NCBI GenBank assembly: GCA_022616415.1
Contig: JAKEEU010000107.1
Span: forward strand, 62,001 to 126,000
Direction: 5' to 3'
DNA: 64,000 nt
Source of the DNA: Candidatus Zhuqueibacterota bacterium
Lineage (GTDB): Bacteria > Zhuqueibacterota > Zhuqueibacteria > Zhuqueibacterales > Zhuqueibacteraceae
The position numbers and the translations under genes are program-made. A model generated the notes under the pieces. It was not told the origin of the DNA. It did no database searches and saw nothing but the letters and a program-made list of their open reading frames with translations. How positions within the stretch are numbered: position 1 is the stretch's first letter; every line of letters begins with the position of its first letter. Of the stretch, positions 17,313 to 26,303 are shown piece by piece.

Positions 17313-18539
17313 TTATCGCCGTCCATAATACGGCGCGCCCTTTTTCCCGGCATCGATCTTGATCAGATTCGAAGTGTTGCTCAATTGTTGGACCGCGAAG
17401 AGCAAATTCCCCTCTCCCCATGACAGGGCATAAATCGAAGGCGTAAACAGGCCGGGATATAAAACTTCATGGCTGCCATCCTCACGCAACACAAACATGC
17501 CGTCGGGATGATTCGTGCCCAAGTACATTTCACCGTCGGCGGAGAAAGTTAAAGAAAGGACACTCCCGCCTGTCAGCCAACTGGCCGCGGCAACGTCTAA
17601 AATGACTTCCTTGGCGCCGAGTGTCTCGCCTTGAATCTGGCTGCGCCAGATTTTTTCCTCGCCGGTGGTGGCGTTCTTGCCGGCGACGTACACGAAACCA
17701 TTATACACCCGCAAGGCCGCCAACGTGACCGGATAGCTGTCGGCTTTCGCCGCGGTTTTATCCGGCTTGACGAGATAGACGTCGGTATCGACGGTCACCC
17801 AAATATTGCCATTGGCGTCGAAATCCAAATCTTGCGGATTGCCGGGCAATGAGACGAACACGCTTTCGGTGCCGTCCGGAGCGATGGTGGTAATTCTTCT
17901 GAGCCGCGCAATCACGTTCGTAGCATAGAGAATGTTGCCTGGCCCGACTTTCAAGGCGTTCGCCCGTATAAAACTGGCATTTGACTTCACCACGGTCACT
18001 TTTCCATCTGGAGAAACTTTTTTAATCGTGTTCAATTCCGTTGACACATAAACATTGCCATTGAGATCGACATCGATGCCAAAGGCCTTTACCGCATCCC
18101 TGCCGGGATCTTTTAAATCACCAAAGATCACCGCAGCCGGATTTAATTTATACCAGACGGCCGGGGTGTATAACTCCGCGCCCAGAACCGTAATCTTGAT
18201 TGCGATGGAATCGGCAACCACATTCGGCGTTTTGACTCTTAGCTCCGTCGCTGAGGCCGCCAAAACCACGGCCGGATCAGTGCCAAACAAAACGATGTTT
18301 TCATCCGGTTTTGCAGAAAAATTCTGGCCCGTGATCGTCAGTTCACCAACTCCGGCCAGCGCGCTGTCGGCGGGCAGAATCGAGCTGATGATGGGGTTCG
18401 GTCTTTGCGTGGCGTTGGGATCAAACAGGCTGGGCGTGGTGTCATTCTCACAGCCTGCCAGAATGACGAGGACAATGATGGCGCAAAGAAGCGGCACATC
18501 CAGGCACAAAATTATGGAGCCGGAAAAGTTTTTTTTCAT
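17313..18539 (-). CDS. Lipoprotein with IPT/TIG domain and NHL/SMP-30-like propeller
   Basis: 408 aa. A hydrophobic N-terminus with lipobox VLVILAGC predicts an outer-membrane or periplasmic lipoprotein. An IPT/TIG domain follows (about 50-135: PIISSILPADSALAGVGELTITGQNF). The rest reads as a six-bladed propeller (GIDVDLNGNVYVSTE, LKVGPGNILYAT, LDFDANGNIWVTVD, LTFSADGEMYLGT). ATG 18539 was preferred over one five codons upstream because the lipoprotein signal follows it directly and GGATGGAA precedes it. A binding or carbohydrate/ligand-interaction role is typical of such domains. No specific substrate can be read. Confidence 0.83.
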   Translation of the reverse strand: MKKNFSGSIILCLDVPLLCAIIVLVILAGCENDTTPSLFDPNATQRPNPIISSILPADSALAGVGELTITGQNFSAKPDENIVLFGTDPAVVLAASATELRVKTPNVVADSIAIKITVLGAELYTPAVWYKLNPAAVIFGDLKDPGRDAVKAFGIDVDLNGNVYVSTELNTIKKVSPDGKVTVVKSNASFIRANALKVGPGNILYATNVIARLRRITTIAPDGTESVFVSLPGNPQDLDFDANGNIWVTVDTDVYLVKPDKTAAKADSYPVTLAALRVYNGFVYVAGKNATTGEEKIWRSQIQGETLGAKEVILDVAAASWLTGGSVLSLTFSADGEMYLGTNHPDGMFVLREDGSHEVLYPGLFTPSIYALSWGEGNLLFAVQQLSNTSNLIKIDAGKKGAPYYGRR

Positions 18540-18569
18540 GATTATTCCATCCATCCGAAAAAGAATTGT

Positions 18570-18730
18570 CCAACGGATAACGGCGGCCAACGGATAAAAA
18601 CAAGGGGCGGCAAAATGATTAGTGGCAAAATCATTGATGAGAACGATAATGATTTTGTCCCAAGATTTTTTACCCTAATTTTTTGTGACAAACTCCCGAG
18701 CTAAATCAGTTGGCAGCCTTTATCCGTTGG
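18570..18730. repeat. Composite nested inverted repeat, second copy of the 8481-8675 plan
   Basis: The left arm (18570-18600) contains CCAACGGATAA twice. The right arm (18707-18730) contains CAGTTGGCAG and TTTATCCGTTGG. Inner GGCAAAATGATTAGTGGC and TTTTGTCCC words also pair. The words are the same as at 8481-8675 but the intervening sequence differs. Confidence 0.75.
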
Positions 18731-18764
18731 TCTTTAAATTGCCTGCGTAAAACTTCGGTTTGTG

Positions 18765-19796
18765 TCAAAATGCAAACTGCACCGTAAACCGATTGACATA
18801 ATCAAAATCGCCGAATGGCGTGTAGGCATAATCGAGGGCGAGCTGGTAATTTTTCAGCGCCTTCTGCAGGCCGGCGCCGGCGCTGAAACCGTGCTCGTCA
18901 GCCGGCGTCGAGTAGCCAGCACGCAACGCAAACGTTTTCATGAAGAGATATTCGCCGCCAAAATTCAATTGTTCGTCATAATCACGCGGATGGACCGCGT
19001 CCACGGTCACCAAAAAATCATGATTCTCCTGGCCGGCCAGGAGCAGATCAAAAGCATTCATGGACACGCCGATCTTGAACGTCAATGGCAATTGGAAGCC
19101 TTCCTCCTCGTATTTGATTTCCTTGGAAAAGTTGCGCACATTCATGCCAAAGTTGAGGCTCTTGAAACCGGTGCGATAAATGATGCCGAAATCAAAGGCG
19201 GCGACATCCGCCGAATAATTTGTTTTCAGGTGATCGCCCTCGGCGCTGAAACCGGTGATGGCGCTGGTCAGATCCTGCTTTACATATTTCACGTTGCCGC
19301 CGACGGCAAATTTGTCGGAAAGCGCCTTGGCATAGCCCAGTCCGAGGGCAAAGGCCGAGGGACTGAAATTGCCAGTATCTTCATATCCCCGCGAGTCGGT
19401 ATCCGAGCGAATCGTTCCATTAAATTCACCATAATCCACGGAAACGACGCTGACGCCGAAAATGCCGAATTTGCCGTCGAACGGGTTCATGGCGACGCTG
19501 CCAAAAACATAATTGATGTCCGCGATCCAACTGATTTGTCCGAGTGAAATCGTAGCAAAGCCTTCCAGGCGCGCCATGCCGGCGGGGTTGAAAAACATGG
19601 CAGCGGAAGGGCTTTCCAACGAGGTAAAGGCCTCACCCAAGGCGCCGGCGCGGGCATCCGTGGTCACCGTGAGAAACTTGATACCGGCCTGCGCCCGCTT
19701 GTCCGTAGGTTTTCTTTCGGCCTGGCTGAATCCTATTGTGGTGCTGAGAAGAAGCCAGGCGCCGCTCACGAAGAGGGAAATAATGTGCTTTTTCAT
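18765..19796 (-). CDS. PorV/PorQ-like outer-membrane protein, second cassette
   Basis: 343 aa. A signal peptide ending in TIGFSQ is followed by the family N-terminal hallmark (GIKFLTVTTDARAGALGEAFTSL... MFFNPAGMARL), then barrel strands ending in FTVQFAF. ATG 19796 (MKKH) is the first start that gives a signal peptide. The longer ORF reads through the repeat at 19867-19987 and is rejected. It is the last gene of the minus-strand cassette, after the TonB receptor (22275-25358) and the secreted protein (20019-22124), matching the order of the plus-strand cassette. Confidence 0.87.
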   Translation of the reverse strand: MKKHIISLFVSGAWLLLSTTIGFSQAERKPTDKRAQAGIKFLTVTTDARAGALGEAFTSLESPSAAMFFNPAGMARLEGFATISLGQISWIADINYVFGSVAMNPFDGKFGIFGVSVVSVDYGEFNGTIRSDTDSRGYEDTGNFSPSAFALGLGYAKALSDKFAVGGNVKYVKQDLTSAITGFSAEGDHLKTNYSADVAAFDFGIIYRTGFKSLNFGMNVRNFSKEIKYEEEGFQLPLTFKIGVSMNAFDLLLAGQENHDFLVTVDAVHPRDYDEQLNFGGEYLFMKTFALRAGYSTPADEHGFSAGAGLQKALKNYQLALDYAYTPFGDFDYVNRFTVQFAF

Positions 19797-19866
19797 TGAC
19801 ACACCCGTAGGCTTGGTTGGTCGTAACGTCTCGTGCATTTTGACTTTCATATTTGGTAATGCTTTT

Positions 19867-19987
19867 GTAGTCCTGCCCCCTTGTGGGGCACTCTGGAACC
19901 ACGAATTGTTTGGCCTCGAGAACGGCCCACAAGCCCCGACTTCCTTGAAAAACATAATGGAGAATCGGGGCAAGGGGCCGGGACTAC
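19867..19987. repeat. GTAGTCC-edged inverted repeat (long form)
   Basis: The ends (GTAGTCCTGCCCCCTT at 19867-19882, AAGGGGCCGGGACTAC at 19972-19987) are near-perfect complements. The inside repeats CCCACAAG and GGGGC words. A shorter relative is at 39036-39117. This copy lies 32 nt beyond the stop of the secreted-protein gene ending at 20019 and 71 nt upstream of the PorV-like start. Confidence 0.75.
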
Positions 19988-20018
19988 AAGAATCATGGCA
20001 ACAGTGCACTATAAACTT

Positions 20019-22124
20019 TTATCTAACCACGACAAACTTGACGATCTTGCGCCGGCCTTTACGGCCAGGCACATCCGTCATGTCCGTCACCACGGCGATG
20101 TAAATGCCGCTGACGACGATCTGATTGGATGCAGTCGTGCAATTCCAATACGCATCACCGCTGCCGTCGGTATGCTCGATGGTTTGAATCAACTCACCGC
20201 TTTCCGTAAAAATCCGGATGTTGCACTGGCCGGGGATATTGAAAAAGCCAAGCTTGTCCGGCTCGCCGGGGAAGCGCAAGCGATTCGGATCGGCGCCGAG
20301 ACTGAACGGATTGGGCACCACCCGAATGGAATCCATGCTGGTGGGATCGGTACGCACGCCTTCCTGCCGTTTGAGATTCGCCGGATCATAAGCCTGTGAA
20401 TAATACCGGCTGCTCCTCAAGGCGCCCCTTGGCGTCAAGCCGGCGCCGTTATTATCAGCCGGGTCACCAACTGAGACGATGTAATAGTAATACGCCACCC
20501 CGCGTGACAGATCCTGATCATCATAACTCCGCTCGCTAGGGCCGGCGGTATGGACAAGCCTGTACGTGCTGTCAACCTGGCCGGTGGCGCGGTAAATCTC
20601 AAATCCGGTCAGGTTGCGGTCACCGCCTTCATAGAGTTGCCAGGACAACGAGATGCGGTCACCACCGCCATTGACAGTGAAGGATTGGGGCGGCAATGGC
20701 GGCCGCGGAATGTTATAACCGGATTGAAAATTGGCGATGGCGCGACGGAAGGTTTGGAACAAAGAATCTTTGCCGCTCAAAACCCATTGGTTTTTGACTC
20801 TGGCGGTGATTTCACCTCTTTTATATTGCTGGCCAATCTTCTCTTGCATTTCACGGCTCAAACCGGCGGCGCCTTCGGCCATAACAAGATGAATGCTCTC
20901 TCCGGGTTTTAATGTGTAAGGCCCGTAGCCGTTACAATTCGAGAACCCGCCCGGGGTGCCGAGCGCAGGATCGCCGGTTGGTTCATCGAACCTGCCTTGC
21001 GGCTCGACCACGTCGGCGTGACGAGGCGACATGTGGCCGGCTGACATCCATCCATATTCCGATGTCATTCTTGTTGTATTGTAGGCGTCATTGTTCGAGG
21101 TATTCGGCTCGTCGGAACCACGATAACTCGTGGTCGAAGGTTGCCCAAAATCATCCGTTTTATCCGTTGTGGACTTGTCGGCATGGAGGGTCACGATGCC
21201 GACAAACTGGGTGGCGCCGAGGCGTCCGGTGGTATCGGCTCTGGTGGTGAATTTGGTGCCATCCCATCCCCAGATCGGCCCGCCGATATTGTCATAAGTG
21301 GTGAAGAAAGGATATTTCCCATGCCAGGCAAACTGTGCCCGGAATCTTTCATTGGGTGGATCAGTCTTCACGCCGTCGCCGCGGGTGTCGAGCATGGCAT
21401 TGATGCCCCAGCCGGTAGCATTGCCGATCACGTAGCGGGTTTGCTGGCATACGGAATAGCGGTATTGAAAAAAGAAATAAACGCCTTCCAAAGTTTGGTT
21501 GGGCAATTCGATTTCGGCATCATCGTCCACATTGCCGGTGTTGGTAAAAACATAATCGTAGACGATATAGTTGTCATGATACTGCTGGCTGAACTGAAAA
21601 ATCTTGCGCGTCATGGTGATGCCGGTCTGGCTGTTGACCACATTGACGATCATGCGATCGGGCTGGAGCGATGGATCGACGCGGTCGTTGTCCACCGTGG
21701 CTTCGCTTGCCGAGAACGCGCCATCCACAAAGACTTCGGGAGGTTGGAAGCGGCTGGTCATCTCGAACTGCATCGGAAAGAATTCGCGGGCGCCGGTGAC
21801 GCGCGGGCCAACGTGCACGACTTTATGAGGAAAATAGAGGCCTTTTTCGTCGGTGAAGTCTTTGACGCCGATCCACAACCCTTTGGCGGCTTCCATGTCC
21901 TGATATTGGTAGATCGCCGGCCAGCGCAAGCCATCCTGTTGGACTTTGACGCGGCCTTCCTCGATTTCACAACCGATCTCAGAATACCAGCTTTGGAGCG
22001 AGCCGGCTGACATCCATTTAATGACATATTGGGCAAAGTTGTCGCTGGGAGCGGCAAAAAGCAAAGCCAGGCAAAGCCAACCGGCCGGAGGAAAAACTCG
22101 TTTAGTGCGAGAGACGTGGTTCAT
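20019..22124 (-). CDS. Large secreted protein with FN3-like domain and variant sorting domain, second cassette
   Basis: 701 aa. A signal peptide ending in SDNFAQ is followed by a beta-rich body containing KIFQFSQQYHDNYIVYDYVFTNTGN. An FN3-like segment (about 475-560: LPPQSFTVNGGGDRISLSWQL) precedes a C-terminal domain (IRVVPNPFSLG ... CNIRIFTESGELIQTI ... VSGIYIAVV) of the same VPNPY/F type as in 3456-7067. ATG 22124 follows GAGGG. It sits between a TonB receptor and a PorV-like gene. The two cassette proteins are likely functional equivalents, although their bodies are of different length (701 and 1203 aa). Function unknown. Confidence 0.84.
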   Translation of the reverse strand: MNHVSRTKRVFPPAGWLCLALLFAAPSDNFAQYVIKWMSAGSLQSWYSEIGCEIEEGRVKVQQDGLRWPAIYQYQDMEAAKGLWIGVKDFTDEKGLYFPHKVVHVGPRVTGAREFFPMQFEMTSRFQPPEVFVDGAFSASEATVDNDRVDPSLQPDRMIVNVVNSQTGITMTRKIFQFSQQYHDNYIVYDYVFTNTGNVDDDAEIELPNQTLEGVYFFFQYRYSVCQQTRYVIGNATGWGINAMLDTRGDGVKTDPPNERFRAQFAWHGKYPFFTTYDNIGGPIWGWDGTKFTTRADTTGRLGATQFVGIVTLHADKSTTDKTDDFGQPSTTSYRGSDEPNTSNNDAYNTTRMTSEYGWMSAGHMSPRHADVVEPQGRFDEPTGDPALGTPGGFSNCNGYGPYTLKPGESIHLVMAEGAAGLSREMQEKIGQQYKRGEITARVKNQWVLSGKDSLFQTFRRAIANFQSGYNIPRPPLPPQSFTVNGGGDRISLSWQLYEGGDRNLTGFEIYRATGQVDSTYRLVHTAGPSERSYDDQDLSRGVAYYYYIVSVGDPADNNGAGLTPRGALRSSRYYSQAYDPANLKRQEGVRTDPTSMDSIRVVPNPFSLGADPNRLRFPGEPDKLGFFNIPGQCNIRIFTESGELIQTIEHTDGSGDAYWNCTTASNQIVVSGIYIAVVTDMTDVPGRKGRRKIVKFVVVR

Positions 22125-22177
22125 GATTCCCTCGATTTGAAATGAGCCAAGAGACGACATACGCCTGCTTTAATTTC

Positions 22178-22257
22178 ACCGCCCGGGCGCTTATTTTTGA
22201 GATTTGTTCTATCTTCGCCAATTTGTTTTCGCTGGTGAAAGTAAGCGCCCGGGCGGT
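22178..22257. repeat. GC-rich 16-bp inverted repeat between cassette genes
   Basis: ACCGCCCGGGCGCTTA (22178-22193) and its exact complement (22242-22257) lie between the receptor stop (22275) and the next start (22124). A strong hairpin here could lower downstream expression or protect the upstream mRNA end. No U-tract follows. Confidence 0.8.
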
Positions 22258-22274
22258 ACTGAATAGTTACTGCT

Positions 22275-25200
22275 TTATTTTAAAATATCAAAAGTGACAT
22301 TCACCCCAAGAAAGACATCCCGTGGATTGAGAAAAGTCAAAAATTCCTGATTGGGCATATCGATGTACGATTTGTTTTTGCGCCATTTTTCCTTGGTCGC
22401 CTCGTCGGCATTCGGGTCCCACGGAATATAGGGGCCGGTGCGATAATCGCCGGGACGATCATTGCCGGGAATATTGCCATAACCCAGCGGGTCACCGATT
22501 TCTTTGGGTAGATGCAGAGATTTCAAGTAGGCTTCGTAATCTCTGGAATCAACAAACCCGGTTCCAATACTACCAAAGCCAGTCAGAGGATTGAAAGTCG
22601 CTGTCATTTGTTTGATGTTGAACACGTTGTTAATATCCATAAAGAATTGAATATTGGCGGTGGATATTTTCAACGTTTTGCTCAACCGGAGATCGACATT
22701 GTAGGTATCGGTCCACTTGACATTATTGACGATTCCAGGTATGCTGCCACCGCCGGCCCAGGTGAAGTGGAATCCGGACCGCCAAGCGCCCAAAATATTC
22801 AACCGAATATCCGCCAGCGGATGAAATCCGGCAAGCTGCGGCCCAAACGCGGACGGCGAGAAGAGATAGATATTAGCGCGGGCATAAGGCCTGGCAAGCG
22901 GCTTCTGTTGTTGAGCTTGCGTGCGCGTATCGCGTTCGATTTCGCGTTGCCTCGCTGTGTTGGCGCTGTACTCATTGAAGCCAAAATTGCCGGAGGTGTT
23001 GACCTGATACGTATAATTGACGAATCCCTGCACCCAATTGCCGCGATTCTTCGTCAACGTCAGCTCAAAGCCGCGAATGTCTTCATAATTGTTGGGCTCA
23101 GTGACTTGATAGTTGACGGTGGAGAGATCCCGGCTGGTGTATCTGACCAATCTTGACTGCAACGACACATCTTTATAGTATCCCGCCAGCCGAACGAGAA
23201 ACTGATCGGCAATATTTTGCTCATAGCCTAATTCATAAGCAATCGTTTTGGGCAATGGATTGTTCGGATTGGCCAGGCGGGTGACGAGATTATTGTCGCT
23301 AAATCTGCGGACGAGATAAAGATTTTCCGGGAGCGGCAATTGCCGGAAATGCCCGTAATTGAAATAGAGCTTGCTATTCACCGTAATCGGAAAGGCTACG
23401 CCGAGCCGCGGGCTGAGATCAAAGATGCGCTCGGTCGACTCTTTTTGCAACAGCGTGTCGAGTCCCAACGACCTTGAGGACGAGAAGGCATTGCTGTACG
23501 GATCATAAACGTACCATTGGCCGCCGGCATGCGAGTAGTCAAGGCGCAGGCCGAGGTTGGCGATCATTCCCAGAAACTCCAGCTTGTCTTGAACATAGAA
23601 CGCGCCGCGTTTCGGGAAGGTATGCCACTTGGAGCGCGAGCGGCCGCTGGGCAGGAATTCATCAACCGAGGCATAATTGACTTTATTGTCCGTATACACA
23701 AATTCCACCCCGGTTTTGATTTGATTATAGCGGCCGATCTGGCTGCTGAAATCGATCTTCGCAGAATAGACGGTCACTTCACTGCTGTCACGCGAGTTGC
23801 TCATGCCGACGCCCGAGCGCATGCCGCTGCCAATGCCAAAAGCCGGGCGCGGCTCAAAGCCAAAAGGTCCTTCATCAACGTAATAATTGTTGCCGAACAA
23901 GTGAACCCGGGAAGTATCGCGGCCACGCCCGGGACGGGTTTCGTAGCTGGAGGCAAAACGGCTCAAGGTTGCCTCGTAAAATGTCGACGAGTTCAAGACA
24001 TGCGTAAACTTGGCGCCAACACTGGTGCGCGTAATCGTAGTGGGCGCCCAATAGTCGGTGGCAAAAATTCTCGTGTCAATGAAGCTGACCCGGTTTAATT
24101 CGTCAGCGATACTTTCGGCGGAGCGGAAGATGCCGGCCAAGCCGGCATTGTTGTTGTTCGTGCCGGTCGACCGCCCCCGAATACCTTCCACGATCAATTT
24201 CATTCCGGAGCCGATTTCGGTCGTGACTTTCAACTGGCCGCTATAATCCCGATAGCCATCCTTCGAGAGCGGAATGACATACATTTCCTGGGCGGTGCGG
24301 TACGAGGCCCAAAAACGCATATTCCCGAGCATCTCGCTCACGAGAGGCATTGGCCCGCCGATACTCATATCGAAATCATAATCCGGATCAATAATGTCGA
24401 GGTTCCTCCGATGTTGCCACAGGAAGAGCCGCTGTGCAGCCTCCGGGGTCAGATCGTTGGTCGGATCATTGTCTTTCAATGTTTTGAGCGCGATGGAATT
24501 CCACCCCTCGAATTCCTGATACTGCTGTTGAGTTTTTTCATCCCAGGCGCCGTTTTTGGTTCCCGTCCAGGCCACCGCCTCATCGACGTACGGACGTATC
24601 CAGTACGAATTGGGGTCGTTTGGTGAATGACCAAAATGCTTTTGCGTTGCCGGGCTGTAACGGCTGAGGATGCTGAGGGTGTAGCGGTCTCTTTTGCCTT
24701 CTTTCGTCACGACATTGATCAAGCCGGAGCGAATATTGCCGTATTCGGCATTAAAACCGCCGGTTTGAATATTGATTTCCTCAATTGCGGTAAAGCTGAT
24801 GGCGGTGTACGGCGTGTTATCGCGCTCGTCTCGCAGCGTGATGCCGTTAACCATAAACGCCGTTTGACTCGCACCTCCGCCACGAATTTCCAAGCCGCGC
24901 ACCCCGGCTTGCAAGCCGACTATGCTGGCGACATTCACGACCGGAAGAGATTTCACTTCCTCGATATTCAAATTCGCCTGGCTGGCGGAAATATCTTTCA
25001 CGACCACCGGCCGTTGCGCCACGACGACGACTTCCTCGCCGGCGATGACTTCCTGTTTCAGTTTAAAATTGAGCTCGGTGGTGAGGTCGATTTTTACCAC
25101 CACTTCGGTGGCCCGTTGGGCCGTGTAGCCCACGTAACTCCCCCGCACAGTGTAGGCGCCAGGCGGAACATTGAGAATCACGTAATACCCGTCGAGGTTG

Positions 25201-25358
25201 GTGACGGCGCCCATCGTGGTGCCTTCGAGAACGACATTGACGCCCGGCAGTGGCTCGCCGTTGTCAGCGTCCGTAATCGTGCCGGCCAGTTTTCCGGTGG
25301 TGCCGGCGAAAATGAGTGGAATGGGCAAAGTGAGGGCGAGAAACAAAATTCTCTTCAT
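22275..25358 (-). CDS. TonB-dependent receptor, second cassette
   Basis: 1027 aa. A signal peptide is followed by a CarboxypepD_reg-like domain (about 22-100: LPGVNVVLEGTTMGAVT, GYYVILNVPPGAYTVR), a plug (about 115-215: VKSLPVVNVASIVGLQAGV, IRGGGASQTAFMVNGI, NAEYGNIRSGLINVVTKEG) and a beta-barrel. ATG 25358 is preceded by GGAGGA. It is clearly paralogous to 529-3324 over the N-terminal domain and plug, with a longer barrel. It heads the minus-strand cassette behind a promoter of the same form. The ligand is unknown. Confidence 0.93.
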   Translation of the reverse strand: MKRILFLALTLPIPLIFAGTTGKLAGTITDADNGEPLPGVNVVLEGTTMGAVTNLDGYYVILNVPPGAYTVRGSYVGYTAQRATEVVVKIDLTTELNFKLKQEVIAGEEVVVVAQRPVVVKDISASQANLNIEEVKSLPVVNVASIVGLQAGVRGLEIRGGGASQTAFMVNGITLRDERDNTPYTAISFTAIEEINIQTGGFNAEYGNIRSGLINVVTKEGKRDRYTLSILSRYSPATQKHFGHSPNDPNSYWIRPYVDEAVAWTGTKNGAWDEKTQQQYQEFEGWNSIALKTLKDNDPTNDLTPEAAQRLFLWQHRRNLDIIDPDYDFDMSIGGPMPLVSEMLGNMRFWASYRTAQEMYVIPLSKDGYRDYSGQLKVTTEIGSGMKLIVEGIRGRSTGTNNNNAGLAGIFRSAESIADELNRVSFIDTRIFATDYWAPTTITRTSVGAKFTHVLNSSTFYEATLSRFASSYETRPGRGRDTSRVHLFGNNYYVDEGPFGFEPRPAFGIGSGMRSGVGMSNSRDSSEVTVYSAKIDFSSQIGRYNQIKTGVEFVYTDNKVNYASVDEFLPSGRSRSKWHTFPKRGAFYVQDKLEFLGMIANLGLRLDYSHAGGQWYVYDPYSNAFSSSRSLGLDTLLQKESTERIFDLSPRLGVAFPITVNSKLYFNYGHFRQLPLPENLYLVRRFSDNNLVTRLANPNNPLPKTIAYELGYEQNIADQFLVRLAGYYKDVSLQSRLVRYTSRDLSTVNYQVTEPNNYEDIRGFELTLTKNRGNWVQGFVNYTYQVNTSGNFGFNEYSANTARQREIERDTRTQAQQQKPLARPYARANIYLFSPSAFGPQLAGFHPLADIRLNILGAWRSGFHFTWAGGGSIPGIVNNVKWTDTYNVDLRLSKTLKISTANIQFFMDINNVFNIKQMTATFNPLTGFGSIGTGFVDSRDYEAYLKSLHLPKEIGDPLGYGNIPGNDRPGDYRTGPYIPWDPNADEATKEKWRKNKSYIDMPNQEFLTFLNPRDVFLGVNVTFDILK

Positions 25359-25627
25359 TAAACCATCCTCCTTCCTCTGGAAATTTCAGTATTGCACAAA
25401 TGGAGAGAGCAGCGTGACGTTTTGGCGGCACTGGACTGGTCGTGCTATATCATCGGACGTTCGTCATCACTACGATAATAACGGCCATCTTGCTTTTCAT
25501 CAGCTCAGCATTCTTTAAGGCCGCTTTGCAAGAACTGGCACAACGATTCGCGCAACGTCGAAGGAAAGACCAAATGACAACCGGGAGTTTATGGAGGACA
25601 ACGAAACAGCGAAGATCAAGCGGGTTT

Positions 25628-25656
25628 AATATAGCAAATCGTTGAAAACTTGTCAA
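25628..25656 (-). promoter_or_regulatory. Sigma70-like promoter for the second TonB cassette
   Basis: On the minus strand, TTGACA (25656-25651), 17 nt, TATATT (25633-25628). AGCGCTT and A-tracts lie upstream as at 202-230. The start codon is about 260 nt downstream. Apart from this promoter the 509-nt gap 25359-25867 shows no convincing gene, repeat or terminator. Confidence 0.65.
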
Positions 25657-25867
25657 GATGATTTTGTAATTTTTTTTGAAGCGCTATTTACCCCGCCTAA
25701 AAGAGACAATAGTCGTGCCGAAATGTTTAAAACTTGCGGCAATATTATCATGTACTTGGAAAGAGCAAAAATTTGGCCGGCGTGGCATTTTTTTTAAAAT
25801 TGCGAAAAGGGCGGGTTAAGTTTCTCAATTTTGGTAAAACGCTTTATCGCTCCAATTCGACATATTC

Positions 25868-26002
25868 TCAATAATGCTTGAAGTGATAAAGCAAATACCT
25901 CTCCCGCTTCATGCGATAAGCCGCCAAATCTTTTTCCCCGCTTGCGACGATGCTCTCCGGCAATTCGCCCCGCAACAATGCGAATCGAACTTGATCCGTT
26001 CC
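25868..26002 (-). pseudogene. Degenerate second copy of the namZ 3' end
   Basis: Reading the minus strand gives 44 codons ending in TGA at 25868-25870 that match the last part of namZ (26780-28003): GTDQVRFALLRGE, then SIVA, then YRMKRERYL. By eye the DNA is about 85% identical over about 113 nt, and the reading frame is intact. Homology stops abruptly at 26002, eight bases from the stop of the toxin gene. It is a remnant of a namZ paralogue or a target duplicate left by acquisition of the toxin-antitoxin pair. Confidence 0.85.
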
Positions 26003-26009
26003 CTACACA

Positions 26010-26303
26010 CTAACCGTATTGTTCATAAGGAAAACGGATCGTTCGAATCCAGACTGTGCGTTTCTTTTCATCGATCCGAAAGATGATACGATACTTCTTG
26101 TAGATGAGATGACGGAGGGCGGGATTTTCTCGCGTGCGCGGACACCGATACGGACTCCATCGCAATGAAGCGGCAAGCTCCTGAAGTCGTTGCGTAAATT
26201 TAACGGCTCTTATGCATGAATCCTTTGCAATTTGCTTGAAGATTTTTTGGAGTTTCTTTTCCGCTCGGGGCGTCCATTGAACTCCGTATAGATCAGTTTC
26301 CAC
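26010..26303 (-). CDS. RelE/ParE-family toxin
   Basis: 97 aa from a GTG start. The fold signature is readable: WTPRAEKKLQKIFKQI, then LRHLIYKKYRIIFRIDEKKRTVWIRTIRF, as in small RelE/ParE toxins that act on ribosome-bound mRNA or DNA gyrase. It follows its putative antitoxin gene and overlaps it by 94 nt, more than the few bases usual in such operons. Which target it hits cannot be read. Confidence 0.78.
   Translation of the reverse strand: METDLYGVQWTPRAEKKLQKIFKQIAKDSCIRAVKFTQRLQELAASLRWSPYRCPRTRENPALRHLIYKKYRIIFRIDEKKRTVWIRTIRFPYEQYG

Noticed and set aside
25442..25656. Overlapping small ORFs upstream of the second receptor
   Set aside because: Neither strand shows family features. They overlap each other and the predicted leader and promoter.
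26030..26060. GTTCGAATCC resembling a tRNA T-loop
   Set aside because: It is inside the toxin coding sequence and no acceptor or anticodon arms surround it. No tRNA was found in the window.
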